Origin: Acidiferrobacterales bacterium | Lineage (GTDB): Bacteria; Pseudomonadota; Gammaproteobacteria; Acidiferrobacterales; Sulfurifustaceae | Length of the DNA: 45,461 bases | Direction of reading: 5' to 3' | Assembly (NCBI GenBank): GCA_919902925.1 | Contig: CAKKRZ010000035.1 | Coordinates: 1,663-47,123 of the forward strand | Shown: positions 9,177 through 18,132 of the stretch, one piece after another | Numbering within the stretch: position 1 is the stretch's first letter | Layout of the letters: each line of letters begins with the position of its first letter | Program-made: the position numbers and the translations under genes | The notes under the pieces: generated by a model | The model's input: the letters and a program-made list of their open reading frames with translations, nothing else | The model's database searches: none | What the model was told of the DNA's origin: nothing

Positions 9177-12100
9177 ATGAGCACGCAAAGCAAGGTTGAC
9201 CTGGCCACCCTCGGTTGGGTCAGGAACGAAATCGACGAGACGCTCAAGCAGGCGCGTCTGGCGCTTGAGTCGTTCCTCGAATCCCCGTCCGACGACACGC
9301 GTCTGCGATTCTGCATCACCCACCTGCATCAGGTCGTGGGCACGCTGCTCATGGTCGAGCTGGACGGTGCGGCCCGGCTCGCCAAGGAGGCCGAGTCGCT
9401 GGCCGAGGCCATGCTGGCCGACAACTCGCTGGCGACCCACGATAATCTGGCGACCCTGACACGCGCGCTGGTGGTGCTGCCCGACTATCTGGCGCGCCTG
9501 CAGGCCGGTCAGCCGGATGTTCCGCTGCGTCATTTGTCGATACTCAACGAACTGCGCACGGCGCATGGCGTTGAGGCGCTGCGCGAACTGGACCTGTTTT
9601 CGCCCGACCTGTCCGCGCGTCCGCCCCGACCCGAGGGGGAGGAACGTCTTGACGAGGCCGGCTACGCCGCCCTGGCGCGCCAGTTGCGCCCCGCCCTGCA
9701 GGCCGACTTGCTCGCCTGGTTGCGGGACAGCCGGCGGCAGGACGCGCTGGAGGATATCGGCGGTCTCTTCGAACAGTTACAGGTGCGGGCGCCAGCCGGG
9801 CCATTCGAGCAGCTCTTCTGGGTGGCCGGCGGTCTGATCGAGGCGCTGCGCGAGGGCGGGCTCGAGGCCAGCGCCGAACGGAAGAAGTTCTTCGCGCGCC
9901 TCGACCAGCAACTGAAAAAAATCATCGACGGCAGCGAACGCAGTCAGCTGCGCAAACTGTCCGAGGAACTGGTGCGCGGCATGTTGTTCGAACTGGGCAC
10001 CGCGGCCTCGCGCGGGCCGCGGGTCAGCGCGTTGCGCCAGGCCTTCTCCCTCAATTCCATGCTCGGCGAGGCGGAGCGTGGCTCCGTCGACCTGCCGACA
10101 CCGCAAGCCCTGCAGTCGGTGTCCACGGCCATGGGCAAGGAAATTGAGATCGCCCAAGACCTGCTGGCGACCCATTTCGATCCGGAACACCACGAGCCGA
10201 CGGCACTCGGCCGGCTGCTGGAGCAGTTGCGCAAGATGGGCGGCATCCTCGACATGCTCGGCGTTTATCCGCTCAAGTCGCTGGTCGATGAGCTGGGTGC
10301 CACTGGTCTCGCCCTCCAGGAGGGTCGGGTCAGCGATCCCCAGGGAGCCTCGATGCCCATGGCCCAGGCACTGTTGCTGGTGGAAAGCAGCGCCCGCGAC
10401 TTCCAGCATTCGGCGGAGGGCTGGAAGGCCCGCCTCGACGACGCCATCCAGCGCCTGCACGGTCTGCACGCGGAGGGCGCGGCCCCGCCGGATTCCGCCG
10501 GCTACGAGGTGCAGGACGCGGTCCTCACCGAATCGGATTTTCACCAGTTGGTGTCGGTGGTGGCGGAGGAGATCGGCGTCAACCTCGCCAAGGTCGAGGA
10601 GGCGGTGGAATCGTTCGCCGCCGAGACCGGCAGGCCGGGGCTGCTCGACGAAGTGCCCGGCTCGCTCAACCAGATACTGGGCGCGCTGCAGATCCTGGGT
10701 CAGGAGCGCGCCGCCCAGTTCGTGGACGAGACGCGCAGCCACGTCGAGGCGATCCGCGAAAGCGTGTTGATCCCGGACGCGGCGGTCCTCGACGGTCTGG
10801 CCGTGTGCGTCGGCACCATCGGTGCCTACGTCGAAGGCCTGAAGGCCGGCCGCAGCGGCCTCGATACCCTGCTCGATGGCGCGCGCCGCGAGATGAGCAC
10901 GGCCATGCGGCGCCTGCAGGGACCGCGCGAACCCACCGCCCTGGCGGCCAGCCTGCGTGCCCACCTGGAATCGTGGATGTCGACGGCGGCCGAGTCGTCG
11001 CTGGCCGGCGCCCAGACCGATCTCAACGAGCTGACCGAACTGGCCCACGAGCAGGGCCAGGAACGAATCGTGCGCCTGGCCGGCGAGATCCGCCGGCTGT
11101 TGCAACTGGTCCAGGAAGACCCGGCGGCGCTGACGGATGAATCGCTGGCGTTACTCCATCAGTCGAGCGAGGCGCTGGCCACGATGGTCGGCCGTTTCCT
11201 GACTGCCCGCGCACCGGCGGCAGCTGGCGCGCCTGCCCGTGGCACCGCCGCCGCGCCGACACCACCACCGTCGATGGCCGCGCAGTCGGCGCGCGCCGCC
11301 GCCCAGGCCGAGGAGGCCGACCCGGAGATCATGCTGATCTTCGTCGAGGACGCGCGTGACGTCCTTAATATGGTGCGCAAGGAGTTTTCCGCCTACCGCC
11401 AGAACCCCGACAACATCACCCCGCTGCTGGAGATGCGCCGCGGTTACCACACCATCAAGGGCAGCGGCCGGATGGTGGGCGCGACCGACGTTGCCGAACT
11501 CGCCTGGGCAGTCGAGAACATGCTGAACAAGGTCCGCGACGGCAAGATCGAGCTCCAGGACAGCATGCTCACGCTGCTGGAGCGCGCCCAGAATGAAATC
11601 GCCCGCATGGTGGACGCCCTCGAGAGCGGCGCGCCGATGGGCGATGTCGAGGCCCTGCGGCTACAGGCCTGGAGTTACGCCCAGGGTGGGGCACCGGAAA
11701 CGTCGACCTGGTCCGATGCCGCGACGGCGCCGACGGAAACCGGGGCGCCGGTGGAGGAGTCCGCGAGTCCCTTGCCGGAAATCGACAGTACCTTGTTCGA
11801 GATTTTTTCCAGCGAGGCCAGCGGGCATCTCGATACCCTGCGCACGGAGGCCGCCCGCTGCCGCCAGGACGGTACCTGCCTGGTATCGGACCCGCTGTTC
11901 CGTTCCACGCACACGTTGCTCGGCAATGCCCGTTCGCTCGGTCTCGACATGATGGCCGGCAGCTGTTTCGAGGTGGAAAAACTGCTGCAGCATCTGCGCG
12001 CGCAGAATCTGCCCATGGCCGCGGCGCACCTGGACCTGATCGATTCGCTGGAGACAGCGGTGCGCGCGCTGATTGAGGCCCTCCAGCAGGGGCAGCACGA

Positions 12101-14690
12101 TGCCGGCGATCTGGGCGCGCGCTTTGCCGACATCAAACACGCTGCCCATGCCTATCAGGTAGCTACGGATGGCGGCGCCCCGCCGGCCGCCAGCCACACT
12201 CGCCCGGCACCCGTGGCCGCCACCCCGAGCGCCCCGGTTTCTCAGCCTCCCCCGGCGCGGCGCAAACCGGCACGCCCGGCGGCGGGCGACAGTGCGGTGA
12301 GCGAGCAGCTCGACTCCGAACTGGTCGAGATCTTCCGCGAAGAGGCGGTCGACATCATGGCCACCATCGACGAGTCGCTGAGTGTCTGGCGCGGCCGTCC
12401 CGACCAGACCGAGGCCATTCATGAACTCAAGCGTGCCCTGCACACCCTGAAGGGCGGCGCGCGCATGGCCGGTGCCATGGCCATGGGTGAACTGGCGCAC
12501 AACACTGAAAGTTTGCTCGGCCAGATCGAATACGGCCGACTCGAGCCAGGCCAGGACGTGCTCGACCTGCTCGACGAGGCGCACGACAAGTTGGTCACCA
12601 TGCTCGACAGCCTGCGTGCCGGTCAGTCGATGATCGGCGCGCAGGGCATCAATGCCCGGCTGCAAGCCGCGATCGGCGGCCAACCGTCGCCCGAGTCCGG
12701 GTTGCCCGAGACATCCGACGCCGTCGACAAGGCCCCGGCCCCGGGCACGCGCGCCGGGTTCACGCCGTCCCCGCTGGCGGACGTCGCTGCCAGCCTTGAA
12801 GAAGAACGTCGCGACCTGCCGGAGACCGGCGATCGCCAGTGGCCCGAACCGCTGGATCGCCGTGGCCAGATCCGCGTCAATACCCGGCTGCTCAACAACC
12901 TCGTCAACTTCGCCGGCGAGGTGTCGATCTCGCGCTCACGCATGGAGCAGCAGATCTACGGTTTCCGCGACAACATGTCGGAGCTCAAGCGCAACATCGC
13001 CCGTTTCCGTGAGCAGATCCGCGAACTCGAGATTCAGTCCGAGTCGCAGATCCTCTATCGAACGGAGAATGCCGGCAGCGAGGGTGCCGGGCAGGGCTTT
13101 GACCCGCTGGAATTCGATCGCTTCTCGCGCCTGCAACAGCTCAGCCGCCAGCTGGCCGAGAGCCTGCACGACCTTTCCACCATCCAGGGCAACCTCGGCC
13201 TGTTCGTCGGCGAGGCGGAGACCACCCTCGCCCAACAGGCGCGGCTGAATACCGATCTGCAGGAAGGCCTGATGCGCACGCGCATGGTGAGTTTCTCCAC
13301 CCAGGCCGGCCGCCTGCGCCACATCGTGCGCACCACCGCGCGCGAACTCGGCAAGCGTGTCGAACTCAATCTGCAGGGGGCGGAGGTGGAACTGGATCGC
13401 ACCGTGCTCGACCGCATGGTCGGCCCGTTCGAGCACATGATCCGCAACAGCATCGACCACGGCATCGAAACCGACAGCATTCGCCGCCAGCGCAAAAAGC
13501 CCGCCGGCGGCACGGTCACCATTGCCACCGTCCAGGAAGGCGGCGAAATCGTCATCCGCTTCAGCGACGACGGCGGCGGCCTCAACACCCGCGCGATCCG
13601 CCAGAAGGCCGTCGAACGCGGCCTGATGGCGGCCGACGCCAACCTCACCGACGACGAGCTGATCCAGTTCATCCTCATGCCGGGTTTCTCGACCGCCGAG
13701 AAGGTCACCCACCTTTCCGGCCGCGGCGTCGGCATGGACGTGGTGCACAGCGAAGTCAAACTGCTGGGTGGCACCATGGCGGTCGACAGCCGGCCGGGCG
13801 AGGGCGCGACCTTCACCATCCGGCTGCCGCTGACGCTGTCGATCACCCAGGCGCTGATGATCTATGTCGGCGACCAGCAGTTCGCCATTCCGATCGCATC
13901 GGTCTCGAACATCATTGAATTCCCCGTCGACCGCATCGACGAACTCTCGGTTGGCGACAACCCGCTGCTCAATTACCAGGATCAGGTCTACCCGTACCTG
14001 CACCTGGGCGCGCGGCTCGGCATTCCCACCGGCGCCGCCCGCAACGGCAAGAAGGTGCCGGTGCTGATCGCGCGCGCCGGTCAGCGCGAGGTGGCGATGC
14101 AGGTCGATGGTCTCGGCGGCACGCGCGAAATCGTCATCAAGGCGCTCGGCCCGCAGTTGGTGGAGATCAAGGGGCTGGCCGGTGCCACCATCCTCGGCGA
14201 CGGCCGCGTGGTGCTGATCCTGGACGCGCCGGGCCTCTGGTTCCGCGAGGACGCCATCCAGGTGGAGCACGGCGCGGCCCGCAAGCCGGCTGAGCCGGCG
14301 CACATCCGGCCGGTGGTGATGGTGGTCGACGATTCGCTCACCGTACGCAAGATCACCGGCAAGCACCTGACCAAGCACGGCATGGAGGTGCTGACCGCCA
14401 AGGACGGCATCGATGCCTGGGAGCAACTGCGCGATCGCGTGCCCGACATCATGCTGGTGGACATCGAGATGCCGCGCATGGACGGCTACGAGCTGACCTC
14501 GCGCATACGCAGCGACGAGCGCCTGCGGCACATCCCGATCATCATGATTACCTCGCGCGCCGGTGCCAAGCACAAACAGCGTGCACTCGACATCGGCGTG
14601 GACGACTACATGTCCAAGCCTTACCAGGAAGACGAGTTGTTCCGCAATATCGACAAACTTCTGTCGATGGCGCGCGGCGGCAACGCCTGA
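9177..14690 (+). CDS. chpA: Hybrid chemotaxis histidine kinase ChpA (PilL)
   Basis: 1837 residues, the CheA-like kinase of the Pil-Chp system. Reading from the N-terminus: a degenerate Hpt-like module (HLHQVVGTL near residue 52); helical modules around residues 300-430 and 460-540 that resemble Hpt but lack the His; an Ala/Pro linker; a clear Hpt (RGYHTIKGSGRM near 757); a weaker one (STHTLLGNARS near 909); a third with ALHTLKGGARMAG near 1088. Then come dimerisation helices, a CheA-type ATPase (RNSIDHGIE near 1423, later GRGVGMDVV), a CheW-like domain, and a C-terminal receiver with VDIEMPRMDGYE near 1763. Phosphate should pass to PilG and PilH. Confidence 0.94.
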   Translation: MSTQSKVDLATLGWVRNEIDETLKQARLALESFLESPSDDTRLRFCITHLHQVVGTLLMVELDGAARLAKEAESLAEAMLADNSLATHDNLATLTRALVVLPDYLARLQAGQPDVPLRHLSILNELRTAHGVEALRELDLFSPDLSARPPRPEGEERLDEAGYAALARQLRPALQADLLAWLRDSRRQDALEDIGGLFEQLQVRAPAGPFEQLFWVAGGLIEALREGGLEASAERKKFFARLDQQLKKIIDGSERSQLRKLSEELVRGMLFELGTAASRGPRVSALRQAFSLNSMLGEAERGSVDLPTPQALQSVSTAMGKEIEIAQDLLATHFDPEHHEPTALGRLLEQLRKMGGILDMLGVYPLKSLVDELGATGLALQEGRVSDPQGASMPMAQALLLVESSARDFQHSAEGWKARLDDAIQRLHGLHAEGAAPPDSAGYEVQDAVLTESDFHQLVSVVAEEIGVNLAKVEEAVESFAAETGRPGLLDEVPGSLNQILGALQILGQERAAQFVDETRSHVEAIRESVLIPDAAVLDGLAVCVGTIGAYVEGLKAGRSGLDTLLDGARREMSTAMRRLQGPREPTALAASLRAHLESWMSTAAESSLAGAQTDLNELTELAHEQGQERIVRLAGEIRRLLQLVQEDPAALTDESLALLHQSSEALATMVGRFLTARAPAAAGAPARGTAAAPTPPPSMAAQSARAAAQAEEADPEIMLIFVEDARDVLNMVRKEFSAYRQNPDNITPLLEMRRGYHTIKGSGRMVGATDVAELAWAVENMLNKVRDGKIELQDSMLTLLERAQNEIARMVDALESGAPMGDVEALRLQAWSYAQGGAPETSTWSDAATAPTETGAPVEESASPLPEIDSTLFEIFSSEASGHLDTLRTEAARCRQDGTCLVSDPLFRSTHTLLGNARSLGLDMMAGSCFEVEKLLQHLRAQNLPMAAAHLDLIDSLETAVRALIEALQQGQHDAGDLGARFADIKHAAHAYQVATDGGAPPAASHTRPAPVAATPSAPVSQPPPARRKPARPAAGDSAVSEQLDSELVEIFREEAVDIMATIDESLSVWRGRPDQTEAIHELKRALHTLKGGARMAGAMAMGELAHNTESLLGQIEYGRLEPGQDVLDLLDEAHDKLVTMLDSLRAGQSMIGAQGINARLQAAIGGQPSPESGLPETSDAVDKAPAPGTRAGFTPSPLADVAASLEEERRDLPETGDRQWPEPLDRRGQIRVNTRLLNNLVNFAGEVSISRSRMEQQIYGFRDNMSELKRNIARFREQIRELEIQSESQILYRTENAGSEGAGQGFDPLEFDRFSRLQQLSRQLAESLHDLSTIQGNLGLFVGEAETTLAQQARLNTDLQEGLMRTRMVSFSTQAGRLRHIVRTTARELGKRVELNLQGAEVELDRTVLDRMVGPFEHMIRNSIDHGIETDSIRRQRKKPAGGTVTIATVQEGGEIVIRFSDDGGGLNTRAIRQKAVERGLMAADANLTDDELIQFILMPGFSTAEKVTHLSGRGVGMDVVHSEVKLLGGTMAVDSRPGEGATFTIRLPLTLSITQALMIYVGDQQFAIPIASVSNIIEFPVDRIDELSVGDNPLLNYQDQVYPYLHLGARLGIPTGAARNGKKVPVLIARAGQREVAMQVDGLGGTREIVIKALGPQLVEIKGLAGATILGDGRVVLILDAPGLWFREDAIQVEHGAARKPAEPAHIRPVVMVVDDSLTVRKITGKHLTKHGMEVLTAKDGIDAWEQLRDRVPDIMLVDIEMPRMDGYELTSRIRSDERLRHIPIIMITSRAGAKHKQRALDIGVDDYMSKPYQEDELFRNIDKLLSMARGGNA

Positions 14691-14716
14691 CCGACCGGAT
14701 TGCCGGGACCGCCGCC

Positions 14717-15160
14717 TTGTCTGACACCAACCAATATTTGCGTCTTGAGGTCGCCGGCCATTCCTACCTGCTGCCGAGCGTGCAGCGCTACACCATCGAG
14801 CAACGCGACAACCTGACCGAGAATCTTGATCACGCCAGCGGCGTGGCCGCGTGGCGGATCGTGCGCAACGATCGCTGGCCGGCCTATGCGCTTGACGGCG
14901 CATTGCGCCTGGCCCGCGCCACGCCGCAATGGCAGCGGGCGGTGTTTCTGGAGGGCTCGCCGCACATGGTTGGACTGATCGTCGATGACGTGCAGTTGCT
15001 GCCGCGCGGCGCCGTGACGGCGACGCCGTTCACGCCGCTCGGACCTTCGCCGACGGGCGAAGGGCACCTGTTCGTCAACGCCTGGGTCAACGCCGGCCGT
15101 GTCACGCTGGTCTTTTCACCGCCCGCCCTGTTGGGCTATCTGCGCAGTCTGGGAGGCTGA
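14717..15160 (+). CDS. CheW-like protein of the Pil-Chp operon
   Basis: About 147 residues with weak similarity to the CheW fold: a start like MSDTNQYLRLEVAGHSYLLP, a VAAWRIVRNDRWPAYAL segment, and VGLIVDDVQLL near residue 93. It lies 26 bases after chpA and 2 bases before a second CheW-like gene, so it is in the operon. The chosen start is TTG with only a weak GGGA upstream, so the exact N-terminus is uncertain. It probably corresponds to a ChpC-like or ChpE-position accessory adaptor; the role is inference from position. Confidence 0.7.
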   Translation: MSDTNQYLRLEVAGHSYLLPSVQRYTIEQRDNLTENLDHASGVAAWRIVRNDRWPAYALDGALRLARATPQWQRAVFLEGSPHMVGLIVDDVQLLPRGAVTATPFTPLGPSPTGEGHLFVNAWVNAGRVTLVFSPPALLGYLRSLGG

Positions 15161-15162
15161 GC

Positions 15163-15621
15163 ATGCGCAAACTGGCCACTGACCAGATCCACGGGCTGGA
15201 GATACCGATCTCCGGCCTGTCGCTGTTTCTGCCGAGCGCCACCATCGCCGAGATCGTCAACGTTGGCACCCTCACGCCCGTGCCGTTCGCGCCGCCCTGG
15301 CTGATCGGGGCCATCGGCTGGCGCACGGTGGCCGTGCCGATCGTGTCGTTCGAGGCCCTGCTCGGCGGTGCGGTGACCGCGCCGCGTCCGCAATCGAAAC
15401 TGGTGGTGCTGTATCCGCTGCGCGGCCGGGCCGACTGGGAATTCGTGGGCGTGCTGACGGCCTCCGAGCCGCGACCGTATATGGTGCAGACGGCCACGAC
15501 CGTGACGCCCTCGACCGATGATCTGCCCGTTACGCCCTACCTCGCCACCGGTATCAAGCTCGGCGATCGCCTGTTCGGTATCCCCGATCTCGATCGCCTC
15601 CGCCAGGCCTTCTACCCGTAG
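15163..15621 (+). CDS. chpC: CheW-domain protein, ChpC-like
   Basis: 152 residues, a CheW-fold adaptor. FLPSATIAEIVNVGTLTPVP and the segment PPWLIGAIGWRTVAVPIVSFEALLG match the CheW binding core. A GGGAGGCTGAGC ribosome-binding site precedes the ATG. It is the last gene of the operon; its stop codon touches the outer end of a MITE-like element. In Pseudomonas, ChpC is an accessory CheW that links extra inputs to ChpA. The symbol is given by position and fold only. Confidence 0.72.
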   Translation: MRKLATDQIHGLEIPISGLSLFLPSATIAEIVNVGTLTPVPFAPPWLIGAIGWRTVAVPIVSFEALLGGAVTAPRPQSKLVVLYPLRGRADWEFVGVLTASEPRPYMVQTATTVTPSTDDLPVTPYLATGIKLGDRLFGIPDLDRLRQAFYP

Positions 15622-15824
15622 CAGGCTGCTGAAAAACGAGTTCTTCAGCAGCCTGCGGCGCGGCACAGGGATGTGCCGTCATTTTTCGAACACGCCAGTG
15701 TTTGAAAAATGGAGCGAGCCGCGGACGAATTGGTAGCCCTACTCGCTACGCTCGCTCGTCCTGAGGTATGAAACGCGGCGAAGCGAGCTGAAAAAGTCCA
15801 GGAAGGACTTTTTCAGCATCCTGC
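15621..15824. mobile_element. MITE-like element with 16-base terminal inverted repeats
   Basis: A non-coding stretch of about 204 bases bounded by GCAGGCTGCTGAAAAA (15621-15636) and its inverted copy at 15809-15824 (15 of 16 bases match). Inside are four further hairpins: 15621-15656 (13-base perfect stem), 15662-15677, 15680-15711 (14-base stem with one mismatch) and 15788-15816 (12-base perfect stem). No reading frame for a transposase is present, and no target duplication is obvious. It fills the space between chpC and the rhomboid gene, which converge. Confidence 0.7.
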
Positions 15825-15836
15825 CAGATTCCCCCG

Positions 15837-16742
15837 TCAGCCCTCGACCAAGCTCTGCGCCCAATGGCGCTTGCGGCGGAACAGGGTGATGCCGAGCAGC
15901 AGGCCGATGCCGGCACCGGCCAGGTGTGCCACCAGGTTGGTACTGCCGCCCGTGCCCGCGAACGATGCGTACAGATCCCAGCCAACGTAGGTCAGGGCGA
16001 ACACCCAGGCGGGCACGCTGAACCGTTTCCAGAAGACCACCAGCCACAGGATGCAGCGGATACGCACGCGTGGCAGAAAATAGGTGAACAGCGCCATCAC
16101 CCCCATGACCACGCCCGAGAGGCCGAGCGTTGGCAGCGCCTGCGGATCGCCGGCCGTGGCCAGCGAATAGACCGCGTGCGTGCCGGTGGCCAGTACCACC
16201 AGCAGCAGGCTGTGCAGCAGCGGGCCGAGCAGCATTTCCAGGGTGGCGGCGAAGGCGAAAAAGAAAAACAGATTGGCGATCAGGTGGATCCGGCTGCCGT
16301 GCGCCACGGAAGCGGTCAGCATGCGCGACACGTTCCAGTCCCGCGGGGTATACCAGAGGCGCGCGGTCAGATCGCGCGGTGCGTGGCGCCGGTAGTTTTG
16401 CCAGACCTCGTGCAGGATGTCCCGGTAATGAGAGATGAGCGCCGCATCGCGCCGGCCGAGCCATTGCGCCAGCCGTTCAATCTCCGCGCGCGCATCGCTG
16501 GCGGCGTCCAGGCGCAACATCATTTTGCCGCAGGCGTAGGCATCCGTTCGCCCGGTGAGCTTGGCCAGGCTCTGGAGAAAACCGGTGTCGAGGCGCTGCG
16601 TGCAGAAATCGCGCAGGTGGTGAATATGCTGGCGCTGGTTCATCTCCTGCGCCACGTACACGGCGATGCACAGGACTGATACCAGTACCGTGACCAGCGG
16701 AAACCGGAACAGCCGGATGCGTGCGCGGTAGGGGAGGATCAT
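15837..16742 (-). CDS. Rhomboid-family intramembrane serine protease
   Basis: 301 residues. A first membrane segment (about 14-31) is followed by a soluble helical region of about 100 residues, then the six-helix rhomboid core. Catalytic features are visible: HLIANLFFF (His153, Asn157), the GLSG motif with nucleophile Ser209, and His273 in VAHLAG. Such enzymes cut transmembrane segments of membrane proteins; the substrate is unknown. It starts 6 bases after the bioA stop on the same strand and is probably co-transcribed, with no obvious functional link. Confidence 0.9.
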   Translation of the reverse strand: MILPYRARIRLFRFPLVTVLVSVLCIAVYVAQEMNQRQHIHHLRDFCTQRLDTGFLQSLAKLTGRTDAYACGKMMLRLDAASDARAEIERLAQWLGRRDAALISHYRDILHEVWQNYRRHAPRDLTARLWYTPRDWNVSRMLTASVAHGSRIHLIANLFFFFAFAATLEMLLGPLLHSLLLVVLATGTHAVYSLATAGDPQALPTLGLSGVVMGVMALFTYFLPRVRIRCILWLVVFWKRFSVPAWVFALTYVGWDLYASFAGTGGSTNLVAHLAGAGIGLLLGITLFRRKRHWAQSLVEG

Positions 16743-16748
16743 CGCCGC

Positions 16749-18092
16749 TCAGTCCGTCGTCGCCTGCGCGATGCCGTCGGCGGCGATGCGCGCCAGTTGA
16801 TCGATCTCGTCCGGTTCGATGACGTAGGGGGGCATGAAGTAGATGACGTCGCCCAGCGGGCGCAGCAGCGCGCCTTGTTCCAGGGCGTAACGGTACACGC
16901 GCCGTCCGCGCCGTTCGGCCGCCGGGTAGGGCGTGCGCGTTTTTCCGTCCCGGGCCATTTCGATCGCCAGGATCATGCCGGTCTGGCGGATCTCGGCCAC
17001 GTGCGCGTGGTCGGCCAGCGGCGCCGTCGCGCGCGCCAGGTGCGCGGCCAACTCGCGGTTGCGGGCCAGCACGTCGCCGGATTCGAACAGGTCGAGCGTG
17101 GCGTTGGCCGCCGCGCAGGCCAGTGCATTGCCGGTGTAGGAATGAGAGTGCAGGAAGGCCGCCGGCGATCCGTGCTCGCTGTCAAAGGCGTTGTAAATCT
17201 CGTCGCTGACCAGGCACACGGACAGCGGCAGGTAGCCGCCGGTCAGGCCCTTGCCCAGCAGCAGCAGGTCGGGGCGGATACCGGCCTGTTCGCACGCGAA
17301 CATCGTGCCGGTGCGGCCGAAGCCCACGGCGATTTCATCGGCGATCAGGTGCACGCGGTGGCGATCGCAGGCCGCGCGCAACAGGCGCAGGTACAGTGGA
17401 TCGTGCATGCGCATGCCGCCGGCGCACTGCACCAGCGGCTCGACGATCACTGCGCAGACTTCGCCGGCATGCTGTTCCAGCAAGTGCTCCAGGACGGACA
17501 TCTGCCGGCGCGCGACATCGGCGGCCGACTCGCCGTCCGCACGAACATAGGCATCGGGCGATGGCGCCACCAGCGGTTGGAGCAGCAGGGGTTCGTACAC
17601 CTGGCGATAAAGGCCGACGTCGCTGACCGACAGCGCGCCCAGCGTCTCGCCGTGGTAGCTGTTGGCGAGGCAGATATAACGCGTGCGCCGGTGTTCGCCG
17701 CGATTGCGCCAGTAGTGAAAGCTCATCTTGAGAGCGATCTCGACCGCCGCCGAACCGTCCGAGGCGTAGTAACTGTGACCGAGACCGGTCAGCGCCGCCA
17801 GCCGCTCCGAGAGGCGGATCACCGGCTCGTGGGTGAAGCCGGCCAGCATGACGTGTTCCAGCCGCTCCAGTTGATCGCGGATGGCGGCATTGATGACCGG
17901 ATGGGCGTGGCCGAACAGGTTGACCCACCACGAGCTGATGGCGTCGAGATAGCGGCGACCGTCGTAGGCCTCCAGCCACACGCCGCGGGCGGAACGGATC
18001 GGGATGGGCGGGAGATCGTCGAGATCGCGGGTGGGTGTGCAGGGGTGCCACAGCGCGCGACGGTCGCGCTCGGCCCAGGACGGATGGTTCAT
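16749..18092 (-). CDS. bioA: Adenosylmethionine-8-amino-7-oxononanoate aminotransferase
   Basis: 447 residues, class III PLP aminotransferase with the BioA signatures: the N-terminal [15 protein letters not shown] region, [18 protein letters not shown] near residue 50, [27 protein letters not shown], and the PLP lysine in [16 protein letters not shown] near residue 280. It converts 7-keto-8-aminopelargonate to 7,8-diaminopelargonate using S-adenosylmethionine. It stands apart from other biotin genes: bioD lies about 25 kb away, and bioB, F, C and H are not in the window. Confidence 0.95.
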   Translation of the reverse strand: MNHPSWAERDRRALWHPCTPTRDLDDLPPIPIRSARGVWLEAYDGRRYLDAISSWWVNLFGHAHPVINAAIRDQLERLEHVMLAGFTHEPVIRLSERLAALTGLGHSYYASDGSAAVEIALKMSFHYWRNRGEHRRTRYICLANSYHGETLGALSVSDVGLYRQVYEPLLLQPLVAPSPDAYVRADGESAADVARRQMSVLEHLLEQHAGEVCAVIVEPLVQCAGGMRMHDPLYLRLLRAACDRHRVHLIADEIAVGFGRTGTMFACEQAGIRPDLLLLGKGLTGGYLPLSVCLVSDEIYNAFDSEHGSPAAFLHSHSYTGNALACAAANATLDLFESGDVLARNRELAAHLARATAPLADHAHVAEIRQTGMILAIEMARDGKTRTPYPAAERRGRRVYRYALEQGALLRPLGDVIYFMPPYVIEPDEIDQLARIAADGIAQATTD

Positions 18093-18100
18093 GAAGCCTA

Positions 18101-18130
18101 GCTTGAAGCCTCACGCCTCAAGCTTCAAGC
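18101..18130. repeat. Short inverted repeat between bioA and the phnD-like gene
   Basis: GCTTGAAGC at 18101-18109 and its complement GCTTCAAGC at 18122-18130 enclose a loop made of similar words (CCTCACGCCTCA). The stem can form a hairpin just upstream of bioA, at the 3' side of the phnD-like gene. It has no T-tract on either side. Confidence 0.5.
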
Positions 18131-18132
18131 GA

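Noticed and set aside
12936-14903. A 655-residue minus-strand frame opposite chpA
   Set aside because: It mirrors chpA codon bias in a GC-rich genome, is His/Asp/Arg-rich and lacks any recognisable domain.
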